A stretch of 64,000 bases of DNA from Dipteris shenzhenensis (lineage: Eukaryota > Polypodiophyta > Polypodiopsida > Gleicheniales): NCBI GenBank assembly GCA_047967505.1, contig CM106541.1; one strand, 5' to 3'. The position numbers and the translations under genes were made by a program. The notes under the pieces are model-generated. The model saw nothing but the letters and a program-made list of their open reading frames with translations, made no database searches and was not told the DNA's origin. Within the stretch, counting starts at the first letter, position 1; each line of letters starts with the position of its first letter. Positions 44,411 to 57,632 of this stretch are shown here, in pieces.

Positions 44411-45529
44411 TTGCTAGCTTCTGAGTTTCAATATAAACCTTCCCTTCCACAGAAGCTCACAAACCTTCACCATGACAGTTCATCCTCTCGTGTTTGCCTC
44501 CTTTCAGCCCTCCCCAGCCCTATCCACGATGCCATCCTGCTCCCTCCTTTCCATTCTTGCCCTCTCTCTCCTTTTACTCGACACCATTGCACATCTCACC
44601 CAGCAAAGTCCCCAAAGAACAAGATGGGCTTTTCTTCGTTTCGTATGGGTCCGAAATTGTGGGAATCCTGCACGCTTGAGTCGAGTGTCCCGGCTTCTGA
44701 AGATCATTCAGATTATTTGACAGACGCGGCTCCCTGTCTGTTAGGCTTCCCAAGTCCACATGAAAAAAATGTACATGTAGAGGGTTTAGAGAAACCAAGG
44801 GAGGAAGGCGAATTTGCGCCGTATCCAGCTCGCAAGGAACTGGACAGACCCCAAGAGAGGTCTGCAGAGGATGCGGAGGACAGCAAGCCCGGCGCGCATA
44901 TAGACGGACAGCAACAAGAGGAAGATGATACCAAGATCAGGATACGATATGACATTTTTCCGCCTCCGCTTACTTCCCCTATAAGATGCAATACAAACCC
45001 AGATTTCCCAAGTAGCTTGCAGAGGGTCTATTATCTACGATCAATTAAGAGGGATGGCCGATTGATTGTCAAAGCACTACCCACGTCGTCACCGCAAAGG
45101 TATCTACGAGCAGAGCGTGGGAGCGGGCGCTTGCGATTGCGATTAATTGATGAAGAACGAGAGAACTCAACCGAAGAAGAAGAAGGAGATGATGAAGAAG
45201 AAGATAAAGAAGGAGCGGAGAAGCGGGGCATGGAAGGGGAGGTTCGCAATGCTTATATTGGAGCAGTTGGAGGGGTTGAGGATGGCAATGGAGACCCTGC
45301 ACTTACAAAAATTGCTTTGGCTCATCAGCTCAAGCCGATGAGCATCAACCGGGTGGCTTCATGGGTGCATTCCCTATATTTTCTCAATATGTCTCAACAC
45401 ATTAAGACCATTAAGGTTTGTACTTTACCACCCAATACTACTCAATACCAATCTCTTCCAAACTACTCGTCTCATATAAACGGGATCCATCTTGGTCGCA
45501 CGGGTCTTCAAGTATCTGAATTTATGTAA
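44411..45529 (+). CDS. FANTASTIC FOUR (FAF)-domain-like protein
   Basis: An uninterrupted 372-codon frame. The first ATG (44411) gives a Ser/Pro-rich leader; the internal ATG at 44624 (MGFSSFRMGPKLWESC) may be the true start, giving 301 residues. Residues about 175-250 of the long form match the plant-specific FAF domain: FPPPLTSPIRCNT, then YLRSIKRDGRLIVKAL, then YLRAERGSGRLRLRLIDEE. An acidic tract (EEEEGDDEEEDKEG) follows. FAF proteins of seed plants modulate WUSCHEL expression and shoot meristem size and are also linked to auxin and flowering; whether that holds here is unknown. Codon content is more GC-rich than the surroundings. The last 40 residues look less protein-like and could be read-through past a missed splice donor (GTTTGT near 45415). 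Confidence 0.72.
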   Translation: MLASEFQYKPSLPQKLTNLHHDSSSSRVCLLSALPSPIHDAILLPPFHSCPLSPFTRHHCTSHPAKSPKNKMGFSSFRMGPKLWESCTLESSVPASEDHSDYLTDAAPCLLGFPSPHEKNVHVEGLEKPREEGEFAPYPARKELDRPQERSAEDAEDSKPGAHIDGQQQEEDDTKIRIRYDIFPPPLTSPIRCNTNPDFPSSLQRVYYLRSIKRDGRLIVKALPTSSPQRYLRAERGSGRLRLRLIDEERENSTEEEEGDDEEEDKEGAEKRGMEGEVRNAYIGAVGGVEDGNGDPALTKIALAHQLKPMSINRVASWVHSLYFLNMSQHIKTIKVCTLPPNTTQYQSLPNYSSHINGIHLGRTGLQVSEFM

Positions 45530-47395
45530 GAGTGAGTTTTTGCTTGTTGGGGGGGCTATGATCCATGACATCGTCTTTGGCTCTGCGGTTTCTTGGTTTG
45601 CCCTTTGTGAACTCATGCCATTGGGTGCTTATATGGCATTCAAGGCTCATTAGAATGCACTCATGAAGTGTTCAAGATAATCTCTGCTTACTATTGGCGT
45701 CTTCGGAAGTGGGTGCATGACTAATACTTCTAGAAATGCATGTAGGTCTAGTATGGATTCTTATGAGACATGGGAGATGGACTCTTTCAAGAGGCTCCTA
45801 ACAATTAAATATGAGACGGTCCAAATGATCCGTAAAAAATAAGATGGGCATGAAGGGGGAAGAGATTGCCTCTCTTTTTTCGATATCCTATGATGGCTTG
45901 TTGCCTTTAATACCCCAATAATGTTATGCCTTATGGTTTTATCATGCCACATGGAATTAGCAAACCCAATCGTAGCTCTACTATTTTCAATACCTTCATT
46001 AACACTAACCTTCTTGGATGATTGATGCAATCTAAGAAATAAGAGAATGGGGGTAAATTTCAATCTCAAGATCTTGCTAATAATTAGGAAGGTCTCGTTA
46101 AAATACAAATTATAATCAAAATTCATGGCAATGGACACTAAATCCATTGTTTTGCATGCTAAACTATTTATAGCCAAGTGAACTATCCATCAATGAAGGT
46201 TTGGTCTCTGAAGATCGTTGCATACTTCTACTTGCATAAGGAATGCTCTTTTATTTGCTTCTTTATCCTACAAGGTGATTCCATAAAGGAAATAGAGATT
46301 ATTTTGTATATTGAGATATAAACAGAAAGCACGCACTTGCCTTAAATTTGAATACACACTTTTTTTCACTCTTGGGATGAATTTGCTTTATTCTAAAGAG
46401 GAAGAAAATAATGAGCATAGATTAAAGCCCGATGTCTTTTCATCCAAGAAATACTATGCACATACCTCCATTTGTGAAAGCATTTTGGTCCATTAAGGGA
46501 TGTTTAGGTCTAAGCTTGTCCGAATAATGAAGTAATGGTACACATGGAAAGGACTTTTTATTTTTTATTCATTGAAGAATCTTTAGGTCTAAGCTTTTTT
46601 AAACATTGAAGTAATGGTATACATTGAAGGTCTCTTAACACCTTCCACTAGATAAATAACTTGCAGCCATCTCAATTATTTATTTCTTTCTTTTTTTTAA
46701 ATAAAATGATGGCGCCATCTCCAACCGCAACAACTCGTGGCCAACACTTTTAAAGCACAAGATTACCCTAAGGACTACAACCCATATCATTTACAGCAAA
46801 CGATCACCCTAAGGTCCAAACCCTGATGATTGTCAGCAAAAAATAGGTTGCTTGATCATCTTTAGACGCGATGATACACACTCAAGTCCTGCAAAAAGCA
46901 TTTGGCTTGAGACCCATAGTGAACGACCATGCTCTGCCTAAAGATAGCTCTGTTTCTAGACAGGCTGGAGGGGAAAACGTGATGTGCTTTTAAAGCTGGT
47001 TATTCTTTAAATACTATTTTCAAATTCATAATTCTTTTAAAAAATCATAACCCTTTTTAAAAATACAACAATCAAAAAGTTCCAAGGAACATCCTTAAAT
47101 ACTTTTCAAAGCTAGCGAATGCACATGTGATCTTGTATAATGTAGACATCAATAAAGAAGGTTGTCAGCCAAACACCAACCAATGATCAAAGTAATTGTG
47201 TTTACATGGATACTTCCAAAGATTTCAATCCCCTAACCCTTGCCATGGGAATAATTACGTGAAGACATCTTTAAAGTGGTAATTGTTTTAAAAGTCCCAA
47301 AACGAAGAAGCAAATGCACATATAGAGACCTTACACTATCCTTATACTTTGTAGCTTTCCTTTGCAATCACCCCATAAGCAAACATCCAATTGCA
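45530..47395. other. No recognisable gene
   Basis: AT-rich DNA. A phrase TTTAGGTCTAAGCTT...GAAGTAATGGTA is repeated near 46504 and 46579. No domain is visible on either strand. Confidence 0.4.
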
Positions 47396-47399
47396 TTGC

Positions 47400-50300
47400 A
47401 CCCCTTTATGCAGCTCATTGTTTTCCATACCTTTTCGACATGCCATTAAAACATGAGAAATATACTCATGAGTGCTAGGGCATCTCTTACAAAAGCCATC
47501 AGATGTTCTATTTGTATGACCTCTATCAAGCTTCTCCTTTTCACTTTAACAAGAACCAATATTCCCAAGGTATTGCATTATCCATTTCTCCACTTACTTG
47601 TTTAGAGTAATATTTAGGTCATTCTTGTCCTTGTGTAGAATAGAGATAGGTATAAATTTTGAGTGTCAATCAAAATTAGTTCAAGTTTAATATTAAATTA
47701 GTTGATATTAAGTTGGTTGCCACTTGCCATTTGTGACCTTACCTATTCCCATAGTGATAGCATCTTTGCAAGGAAAAGTTAATGTTTGTTTCTTGTCTGA
47801 TCTCTTTCAATCTCCTACCACCTTTATGCCATAGGGCTTCTCACACCTAAATGTGTTTCTTGTAGCTTGAAGGCATCCACAATGTCATCCACAATGTCAC
47901 CTTCACCAAATATTTCTCCAAGATGATACAAGGAGGATGAAATAGAGTTTTTGGCTATAAAACCACCGCTACCAATACCAAATAGAAGGGATATGCTTGT
48001 AAGACATCCAACAAAGTGGTAAACATGCAATTATTACATGTAGCAATATCTTGCTTTCATTGAGACATTATATGGTTGGTCTTTCACAAAAAATCTACAA
48101 TTCCTTTGAGCAATCCATTTTTCCTTTCTTTCCTTATAGAAAACATTATGTAGTTTTGTTGCATAGAATAGTTGATCCAAAAGCTCATAAAGTAGTACAT
48201 GACAATCTCAACATCTTGATCTACCTTACATGAAATAAAATTATTATTGTAATTTAATTGTTTATTATCAGTAGTGGTAAACATGCAATTATTACATGTA
48301 GCAATAATTGATTCTTATCTTGCTTTCATTGAGACATCAAACCCCACAAATCTAAAAGGTTGGTCTTTCACAAAAAATGTACAATTCCTTTGAGCAATCC
48401 ATTTTCCCTTTCTTTCCTTATTATAGAAAACATTATGTAGTTTTGTTACAATGAATAATTGATCCAAAAGCTCAAAAAGTAGTACATGACAATCGCAACA
48501 TCTTGATCTACCTTACATGGGCTGAAATTATTATTGTAATTTAATTTTTTATTATCAGTCATCTACTATCTCGTAACTCAACCCTCATGAGCTTACCTTA
48601 ATTATCGCATGATATGACCTACCCAAAGTCATATGTAGCTCTTCAAAAAAGTAAACAAGCTATGGAACATCTTGTTTAATGAAATCTGCTAGGGAGAGAA
48701 AATTTATGATTGATGAAGGGGTTGGATGATGATATCACAATCCAATCTATTACAAGTTATGTCAAAATCAACAATCATGAAGCAAATGTCATGCCTAGTT
48801 TCTTTGACACACTTATTGCCTTCCCACAAGACTACGATTGCATCCAAGTGGTTTCTATCTTGTATAAGTCTTTTTTCTATTCTAAATCTTTATTTTAGTG
48901 AATATTCTAAGAGCTAATACATTTGCCAAGATCTTTGAGATAAAGTTTAGCATGGTCAAGGGCATCTAGTTGTTAGATCCTAATTAGAACCATCTTTGGG
49001 AAGAAGTTAAGTTATTATATGCTATAGAAGCTCACAACTTGCAAACTTTTATTCAAGCAATTTGTGACCAATTATGTCTCAAAACTCTTCGTAAAAGTCA
49101 CAAACAAGCCATCCTCCCTATAAGTCTCACCATTTGCCATGTTAAAGCTATATTTTCTAGCTCTTATAGGGTGAGTGGAGAGTCTACATGCTGACTTTCA
49201 ACATAAGGAAGTAGCTTAAGTCTCACTTGTGTGCCATTATCTCAAGGTCTTGGGATCAAAGGTGAGATCTCTTGAATATCCTAGTAGTTGTTAATGCATA
49301 TCATACTTCATCCATTGATCTTTCCCCATCGAGCTTGTACAGTGAAGGAACATCCTCTTAACAAATCTCTTTTCTTATCAAACAAAAGCATTCCTTGGTT
49401 GATCTATCAATCTTACTTGCCTACACTACTGAAAAGAAATTTTATTTGAAATATTTGGACACTTTCTTACTTACCCAAAACTACTTAAAAGAAATTTTAA
49501 TTTGAAATTATTAGGCACTCTCTTTTTCCCTCAATTTTCTTTTAAAAGAACAAAAACTTTGATCATGTATGCCCTTGGATATATAATTTATGCTCAACCT
49601 AACTTGATTTTGGTTATCACAAGCTTGACTGTCAGACTAAGTGAACTCCCTTTGCTAGCACCTAAAAGCTTATTTGTCCATTTTAGTGGCTCCCAGATTG
49701 CGAACTTGGGGAGGGGACCAAGATTCCCCTGACACGTTTCTTGCTACCTCTTACCTTGGACCAAAAATTCCATCTACCCATCCTTACAATGTAGGGCCAC
49801 ATGTATCCACCAACTACTCCATGTTCTTAACCAACCATGCCATGCCAAGGTCTATAGGGCCATACTAGTAGGCTTTTTGTGGACAAGAAAATCTTCTATG
49901 TAATTTTTATACATTGGATCAGATCTTTACTCTTAGGGCATTTCTCAAGGAGGCTAGGGAAAACATCTAAGGATTTTTGGTACTTCATGGGGGTTTGACA
50001 CTATGCACTATGTCCACCTAAATAAGAGAATTTAGGAGTCAGAAATACAAAAAGGGAATAATTTAGGCTATTTGTGAGAGAGTCTTGGTGCAAGTTCATG
50101 GACAAGCGATCCCAAAAGTTTAAGAGAAGGCTTTTAATGATTTTTTTTCTGTAAAACTTGTGTGTCCCAAACATGTGATTAGTAAAGTAATTTTTCTTAG
50201 TAAAGATAAAATTGTTATGCTATTGTCTACCTACAAATCTTATTGTAATAAGGTGAGATTCTAGGTCTTACAATTGATCTATCTTAATGTTAGTTTTGTA

Positions 50301-51540
50301 TCCTTGGATTCACAAGACCTAACTTTTGATGTACTATTTGCAACAAGATACATTTTTTGTAGCTTTATCTGCAACTCTATTCACAATTCTATTCATAGCT
50401 CTATCCACAACTTTTCTCCCTCACATAACCACTTGGATACAATAAGGCGCTATTCTATCTTACATGAAGTACCATTTATGAATATAAGAAAATAAAAAGA
50501 ACACTCACGTAGCCACTTTTGGAGTCCATGTCTAACTTCATAATACCAATAAACAAGTGAATAAAGATATAAAATAAAATATAGCATGTGATATATGCTA
50601 ATATAAAAGTTAATTAGATGTGAAAAATGTGTTGTGATGATGTTAAACCTCCCCTTTAAGGCAAGTTAGGATGAGGAAAGAGATGCCAAAACAAATAGCC
50701 TAACTACATCCATCTCTAGGCATGTGGTTCTTTGAAAGGCCACATCTTCAATTGGAGAGCTCATGTTTCAAACTTTGCTTGCACAATAAAATGAGGAACT
50801 AAGGGGCTACCATGAATTAGGTAAGACATAACCGTGACTTGTAGTCTCTCCATCCTACCCCACTCTAGCATCTCATTGAAACTTGATGAACAAAAAGCCA
50901 TCCCATACATGACTTGCCCATCTAACCACTAAACCAAAAAGAAGTGGTTTCACTTATGGGACTTGGAAATGTTCATGGAAGCTATGGCACTCTAGCCTCA
51001 CAAGGGAGGTATTTCCTTGTTATGGTTATCTCGAGCTATGGTTTCCATGAAGAAGTTAGGCCCTAAAAAGTCAACTTAGACTTACATAGGATGAGGCTAC
51101 TCAACCATCTCTTTGTGATATATGAAAACCTCCATATGCATGGAAATTCTTAAGGTGTTGAAGAGTTAATCTTGCTTTTATCCAAGTCCACACTCAATTT
51201 ATTTTTAACAAAAAGTGCATAGTGTGGACACATGTTGTTTGAAGCCTTCATAGAGGACATGATAACAACATCATCTAGGTAATGAGTAGCATTATTTGAG
51301 CTAGGGGTGATCCCTCTACCTCTAGAGTACCAATCAATTTGGACAACTCATCAATGTTCCAACTTAGAGGCCAAAAAATGTTAACATTAGTGACAAAGGG
51401 AAACCTTGTTTTGACCCTTATGGTGCTAATTATCTTCTTTGCCATCCTAAGAAGTAGCTTCCAAATATGTTTTGTTTTCTTATCCCCACTATATCATAGG
51501 CACAAGAAAGATTGCTGATACTTAGATTTCTTCATGTGCC
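47400..51540 (-). mobile_element. LINE remnant A (minus), strongly decayed
   Basis: Two anchors on the minus strand support a non-LTR retrotransposon. Near 51290-51150 NNATHYLDDVVIMSSMKAS followed by ALFVKNKLSVDLDKSKI resembles the RT palm (xADD block, here YLDD) and the SGLKIN..KS block. At about 47530-47400 DGFCKRCPSTHEYISHVLMA followed by CRKG is a zf-RVT zinc motif (C-x2-C-x8-H-x4-C) that ends plant LINE ORF2. Everything between is broken, and a tandem duplication (48016-48556) lies inside. One continuous element is inferred, not shown. Confidence 0.5.
48016..48556. repeat. Tandem duplication, about 260-280 bp unit
   Basis: GTGGTAAACATGCAATTATT starts both copies (48017 and 48274) and both end in ATTTATTATCAGT-like sequence. 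The second copy has an extra GATTCTTATC and other small insertions. Confidence 0.92.
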
Positions 51541-51619
51541 AATGTAACACATTGCTCAAACTTGCTCTTACACCTTTTCCCCTTGAACCGGTCTGGTAGG
51601 AATTAGCAGGAGGCCCCAT

Positions 51620-53235
51620 TCATGCTCAACCCCATTGCAGAGAGGAGTTTGAGTGCCAGCCCCTCATTTGGCACCCAGCAATCAGGAATTGGGATGGGTG
51701 TATGCTCGGGCAGCAGAGCAAACTTTGCTTGGGCGCAATGTGACAGTGGCGGCCCACGACCTCTGCTCCTTTCGTAGATGGAGTAGATTACCCATGGAGG
51801 TAGAGGCAAGGCTCAGAGCCTTAGCACATATGCAAGGGACAGGGAAGCGGATGAGGGAGATTGACCTAGCCATCCATGGGAGGGACTTCGCATGTGGATG
51901 GACAGTAGATGGTTTGGTCAATTTTGTTGGATTTCGCATGTGGATGGACAGTAGATGGTTGGGCCAATTTTCTTGGACTAGGATCCCCTTGAGGATGATG
52001 ATGCAGCAAGGCAACACACAGCCTAGTTTTTTTCATGTGGGACCTAGAGGCCTAATTCAGACACTCACTGAGAGAGACCCAAAGATGGATGGGATTCATT
52101 GGCAGATAATCAGAGTGGTGGACCATTCGGGGAAGGAGTGGCACATTGATCCTCCCAGCATCCTAGAGCAGGATGCCCCCAGATGGCGCCTTTAACTTTG
52201 GGAGGGTAGGACCTTGAGGGAGGTCCAATGGGATCCAAGAGAGTGGTTTTGGCCCTCCAAGATCAGCCTCGCTAAGTATGGACGAGGTGCCCTTCTTCTC
52301 CTGTACCACACAAATTGGCAGGAGGATTCAAATGGACTCTTTGATTTGGACCCCTTTGAGGGAGAGGCATTGGGTGGCCCAGAGAGATCCCCAGGAGGTC
52401 CATTCTAGGTTTTGGACGTGTCTATGGTCCATTTTGTGGCCGAGGAAGATCTCCTATTTCTTCTAGCTGGCCGCCCACAGAGGCTTGCCCATTGGCCCAT
52501 CTGGAGCAGATGCAGGTGGAGGGGCAATGTCACTATACTCTATTGGACTTTTGGAGATGATTCCTCACTACCTATGGAGCTGTCATAGCACAGTGAGGAT
52601 TTGGATGGGAGCCCTCAGGATTATGACCCACATGCAGAGCCTTCAGAGGGACTACACTTGGGGGATGGTGACTTGGTTGATTGAGGGAGGTCACACGTTC
52701 TATATTGATGAGCTTTCTCCAGCTTACTGCATAAAGGGTTAGATCATTCAGAGGATAGAGCTCCATGAGGTGGTCCCTCCTTATAGCCCACATCCTCATC
52801 CCCCTCCCAAGGACAACATGTGGGAGGTAGTCGCCGATATCACGGCTTGGAACATTTGGGTTGCCCACTGTAGTATGGTGATGGGCGAGCATTTGATTCC
52901 ACCCTTGGCTACCTTGGTCACCATCTAGATGGATATCATCTACACCCTGCGCTCCACCTCGAACCGGGCTCTAGAGGGATTGTTGCCAGGCGTGCACATT
53001 TTTGCAAGGCTTGGCCTGCCAGAGTTTTCTACATATTCACTCCGCAAGGGATTGTATAGCCCCCCCACTTGGCTGTTAGCCCCTGTACCAGAGATTCCCT
53101 AGGCAATGAGCTGGATTTCTCTAAATCAGGCTGATTTTCTTCTTTCAGCATTTACCAATTGTTTCCATACTCAGCACCTTTGGGGCTATTATTTTGTATG
53201 ACATTTTTCAAGCATTAATAGAAGTTTCCTTTCTT
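51620..53235 (+). mobile_element. LINE remnant D (plus), ORF2 C-terminal part
   Basis: The plus strand carries VQWDPREWFWPS (52216-52260), the linker typical of the C-terminal third of plant LINE ORF2. In the adjacent frame FWTCLWSILWPRKISYFF then IPHYLWSCHSTVRIWMGALR (52410-52620) forms the zf-RVT-type region that ends such proteins. Further on, WEVVADITAWNIWVAHCSMV fits the terminal helices. The frame 51653-52195 is its upstream part (no domain of its own). Several frameshifts, one caused by a 46-bp duplication, inactivate it. It ends near an A-rich stretch at 53240. Confidence 0.65.
51889..51980 (+). repeat. 46-bp tandem duplication in LINE D
   Basis: CGCATGTGGATGGACAGTAG at 51889 recurs at 51935. 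The offset is not a multiple of three, so it shifts the frame. Confidence 0.92.
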
Positions 53236-53239
53236 TGCA

Positions 53240-55090
53240 AATAAAAGTAAAAATAGTAGTCCATCTTGTAATGCATAGGTTTAGTCTGTAACTAGTGAAA
53301 CAATAGATCGAGATGTGATGCGCTAGATTAATAGAAGAACCTCTACTAGTGCACCCAATACTTTGAATTCTAGACCAAAGGCTACTATCAAGTTATGCTA
53401 TACATAGCCTTGTAAGAAACAAGGGACCAAAGGCTGCCATGAAAGCTATCAAGCAATGCTATATGTCGCTTTATGAGAAATAAGGGACTTCACAAGGCAA
53501 CTAGAGGTTGAGAGCATGAACAACAGTTTGAATGGGAGACCGAGCATGAAGAACAAATCGAATGAGAGACATGGCTATGGAAATAATAGGGAACAATGTT
53601 GTTAGCTGTGAACTAGCAAGGAACAGTGTGAGTAGATATCCTCATAAGTTGATGGGAGGTAACAATGGTGATCAATAGCTAGTGCAGTTTGGGTAGAAAT
53701 GTAGACATCTAATTAGGTGGCTCCAGCAAGGGAGAGGTGCACTTGGCATAGACATGAAGGAACAACATGAGTAGATATCCCCATAAGTTGAGGGGAGGTA
53801 GCAATGGTGATCAATAGCTAGTGCAGTTTGGATAGAAATGTAGCATCTAATGTGGTGGCTCTAGCAAGGGAGAGGAACACTTGGCATAGATACCAAGGGA
53901 AAGAAATGTAACATGAAGGAGCCATGTTGAGTAATCTAAATCCAACACAGTTTATTCAAAGGAAAGCCTAATATATAGGCAAGTGAACATAATGAATTGA
54001 CCTCATAGGTGAGGTCACCATTGACTCCGCCACCAACAATTCTCTCCAAGATTTAATAAGTCACAACAAATCAATCACAGGAAACTCACAGGCAAAGTCA
54101 CACACATAATCACATATCTAGTCACACACCTATGTTCACACACTCACATATGTGACTCCTAGGCTCTAAGCACTCATATCCCAATCATACAAGCTCACAC
54201 ACACGTATTCACATGTTTAGTCACACACCATGTCCACATGTTCACCATGTGATGCATAGACTCTCCCAAATACATCAATTTGTTCAATATTCTCCGCTAG
54301 GGGCTTGCCTTGGATTGTGTTGTGCATGGTAATAATCTAGAGGTATCATCTTGAACTACTAATGCAAGAGTTTTTGAGGGATGGATGAGCTCATGAGAAG
54401 GATGGCTATCAAAGACTACACTGAGCGCCTAATCAAAGTGTATCTAGATATGGGTGGTGATAGGAGAGGGTGCATGATCAAAGTGTACCTAGACCTGTAT
54501 GGTGGCAGGAGGGTCAAGGCATGTGTCCAGTGTAGCAACCAAGATGACCAAATTCCAAATAAGAATGGGTAGAGCCAAATGAGGGGGAAGGGACTATAAG
54601 TGGTGTAGATGTGACACAAAGGCTGGGGCCCCCATCAAGTAGTCCATTGCACTTGTCCCTCGACCATGTGTGAAACAAGGTAATGGCCATTGCTAGAGTT
54701 TGCTATAGTAGCTGATCAAGTTGTGTTGTCTCCATTTTTAACCTAGATAAAATCTATAGCTCATCTATACCTTATCACCTATGGTGTGCCATCTAAGTGC
54801 CTCAATATCCCAAGCTTTGCAAGATCCATCTCTAGTACTATGAGGGGTCCTGATCCAAAATATAGTAAGCCCACCTATACACTCCTAGTGTGTGCGTTGA
54901 ATTTCCCTTGGAGGAGTGTGTCATCTTGCCTATAGGAGTAATTTATCTGTTATAGTTCTAAATTTGATATCCATTGACCTTATTGGTGCATCAACCTTGC
55001 GCACTCTTCGAGATGCCTCAAAAGCTAGATTAATACCCATTTTTTTAATCATGGATATAGCATCTTACATCATGATGTTGCCCACATCTA
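53240..55090. other. Repeat-rich interval without genes
   Basis: At 53340-53490 a phrase containing CAAAGGCT(A/G)C(T/C)AT...AAGGGAC is doubled. 54050-54245 is rich in CACACA and TCACA words. 54380-54510 repeats ATCAAAGTGTA(T/C)CTAGA. No protein domain was found. Confidence 0.4.
53631..53895. repeat. 139-bp tandem duplication
   Basis: AGTAGATATCC(T/C)CATAAGTTGA at 53631 recurs at 53770, followed in both by GATCAATAGCTAGTGCAGTT and AGCAAGGGAGAGG. Confidence 0.92.
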
Positions 55091-55099
55091 GCCCTCTAA

Positions 55100-56640
55100 A
55101 AGAACATTCAAAGCTTTCCCTTTTGCTTCATCTTGCTTTTAGTGCTGCAAGCCCTCCTTTTGCAAGGTAGATGAAAGTATCAACAGGCACAAAGGGAAAG
55201 GGGGAGAATTTGGTTTGTTATATGGAGACTCCTCATCAATGGGAGCCCTTCCCCATAAGAGGGGCCTTTGAGAAGATCCATCTGTGTGAATGCTTCCACT
55301 ACCCTCTAGTGCATGGGGTGTTCCTGAGAAGCCCTCACTATAAGAGGAGCTTCCAAGGCTTTGCGCATAGGGTGATGCCATGCACAAACAACTTGCCAAA
55401 GAGGGCTCTACTCTACATCTCTAGATCAATGATACCCAAGACTCACAGTGCCTGTAGCATTATCATTGTCTGCCAAGCGACCCGAGATCTGGTATTCCTC
55501 GTGTTGTCTGATCCTACCCAAAGGAAATTCTGAACCAAACTTTGGAGCTGCCTAATGCACCCTCTATGAAATCACCAGTAGGAGGAAATATACTAGGCCA
55601 TGGCAAGAAGGACTTGGCTTGCCACAAGGGCACGACCTGCTAGGAAGAGCGCTCCAGTAGAGAAGCTTGCACCAAACACTCTTGAGGCCCAGGGCAATCT
55701 ACTATTATGTCGTAATCTCAATACCCACTGGCATTCGAGGTATCTTGCAGTCTGGCCCTGCGGTATCCAACAGAAGTCAAAGTCACTCCCCTGCTCTCAA
55801 ATCTCCTATCTCTTCTCAGAGACTGTGAAGAAATCGATGGACTTTGTCCAATTGATTCGCACACACGAGCCTCACAAGAGATAGTCAGGGCTCTCCTTAC
55901 TCTCTCTAAGCTAGCCGTGGTGCCCTCTATGTACAAGGCTGTGTCATCTGCAAGCTCAGAGTCTAGGAGCTCCTCCTCTTGTCTGATTGGGAGTCTCAAC
56001 CCTGTGAGGCATGCCACCTACGATCTCAAGCAGTAGCCCAAAGCCTCTACCACAAATAAGAAGAGAAAGGGAGCAAGGGGACAGCCCTAGCAAACTGAGC
56101 AAGGGGATAGCCCTAGCAAACTAAGTGAGAGAGAGTAAAGGTCTTGCCCCTGTGTCCACCAACAAGCATTTGACAAGAGCTCCCCGTATAAAGTGCAGAA
56201 ACTCCTCTAATCCATCGGTTTGAGAAACCCAACCTCTGCGTAGTACCCTCCAAGAAAGGCCACTCCACAAAATCCAAGAGAAGGATGGCCAAAGGCTGTG
56301 ACTCCTCCTTGGCCCAATCCACTGCCTCCCAGAACGTGAAAATCTTGTCCAAGTTACTATGCTCCTGAACAAACCCAGTTTGTGTGTCATGGATGATGTC
56401 AGAGAGATGAGGCCATAACCGCAAACTCAATACCTTGGTGAGGATCTTGTATACAGTATCAAGCAAGGTGATCGGTCTCCACTGTCGGATGTCTAACCTA
56501 TCTCCCCCTTTTGGGATCAAACAAATCCACCCCGGATTGAGGAAGGGAGCCCATGTCAAAGATCTTTTGGCAGGCTAGGCGAAAAAGGCATGAAATGATC
56601 TCCCAGAACCTACTGTTGAATCTACCAATACCTTGATTCT
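55100..56640 (-). mobile_element. LINE remnant B (minus), reverse transcriptase and downstream region
   Basis: From about 56590 the minus strand reads NPGWICLIPKGGDRLDIRQW, RPITLLDTVYKILTKVLSLR, QPLAILLLDF and FLEGTTQRLGFSNRWIRGVS, conserved blocks of LINE RT. About eight residues around the AYD part of the first catalytic block are deleted. After a frame change it continues CPLAPFLFLFVVEALGY and LLDSELADDTALYIEG (the ADD palm motif near 55950), then SQVLLAMA...YISSYW and LQSLVQNFLWVGSDN (55610-55500), the thumb and linker. The end near 55100 is not sharp. Frameshifts abolish function. Confidence 0.88.
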
Positions 56641-57632
56641 AATCCAAGAAATTGACATAGCTTTTTGCCTATTAGCATGAAATATTGCTCTCAAGGTCTA
56701 TGCTCTGGATTTTATACACTGCTATGCTCAATTCCCCACTCATTCTTTTAGCACGTCATCCCCAGTAGGATCACCAAATGTTGGCGGTCAATTCTTCTCA
56801 CCTCTTGTCTGCCTAGTTAACCCAATGCTCAGATGTGGTAGTGCTAGTGTAACAATAGAATTAGTATGAATGATAAATACCATGTGTATGAATGAGTGGA
56901 ATGGATCCCTTGTGTTTGTCATATTTTGAGTTGCATTTGAGTGGTGTCTCACTCTATTGGTAATGAAGGTCACTTCGGGTTCTCTCTCTTGAGTGTTTCT
57001 TGGCCGCTCATCGCACAGACATGGTTTATCTATTTCTTGAGCCATGAAGGGAGATCTTTCTTTCCCCCTAAGTGACCTCTATGGGACTTGGATTGTTGAT
57101 GAAGTCTGAGCATGGAGGGAGTATTCTCCCACAGCATCAGTAGAAAGAGTAAGTGTTTTTCATGACCGTTTGACCCCCTGTTAGTAGTTTTCTCATAACT
57201 TTTTGCTACGTGCTCCGATTTTGATGAAACTTATATCAACGCGAAGCTCTTTTTAAGTCACATATATTATGTATTTATTTTTTATATCAGATGTAAGATC
57301 AAAAAGCTATGACTCACTTTTTTAAGATAGTTTTTACCCCCTTCCTAAAAAATGTCCATAACTTTTCAACCGCTTCTCTATTTCTTAAAAACTTATATTA
57401 GCATGAAGCCCATATAGTGGAGATCTTATAGGATTATACATCATCCAAATCTGCTTCCAAGATGAGTTAGGGCTTCTAGTTTGATTTCTTATCCAAAATC
57501 TAGTTCAATCTACCATACAATTGGGTTACCTATCTAAAATTTGGTTTCATGGAGAAGTATTATCTAGCCTATCTTTCACTTGCCTGAGTGTCCTCATATG
57601 GGGGCTCACATGTGAGGTAGTGATCTCTAACA
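56641..57632. other. Probable LTR and flanking DNA of copia element 5 (minus)
   Basis: On the minus strand GAGAGGGGG (57633-57641) is a PPT, followed by TGTTAGAGATCAC, so the 3' LTR starts at 57632 and runs down. Its outer end is not identified. 57170-57420 contains a phrase doubled loosely (ATAACTTTTTGCTACGTGCT / ATAACTTTTCAACCGCTTCT, each followed by AAACTTATAT(C/T)A). No gene. Confidence 0.5.

Noticed and set aside
44127-45302. Several minus-strand ORFs opposite the FAF-like gene
   Set aside because: Low-complexity Ser/Leu shadows of the acidic and charged plus-strand coding sequence.
55171-55533. Plus-strand 120-residue ORF
   Set aside because: The minus strand of the same stretch carries collinear LINE sequence (thumb/linker region of LINE B), so the plus frame is a shadow.
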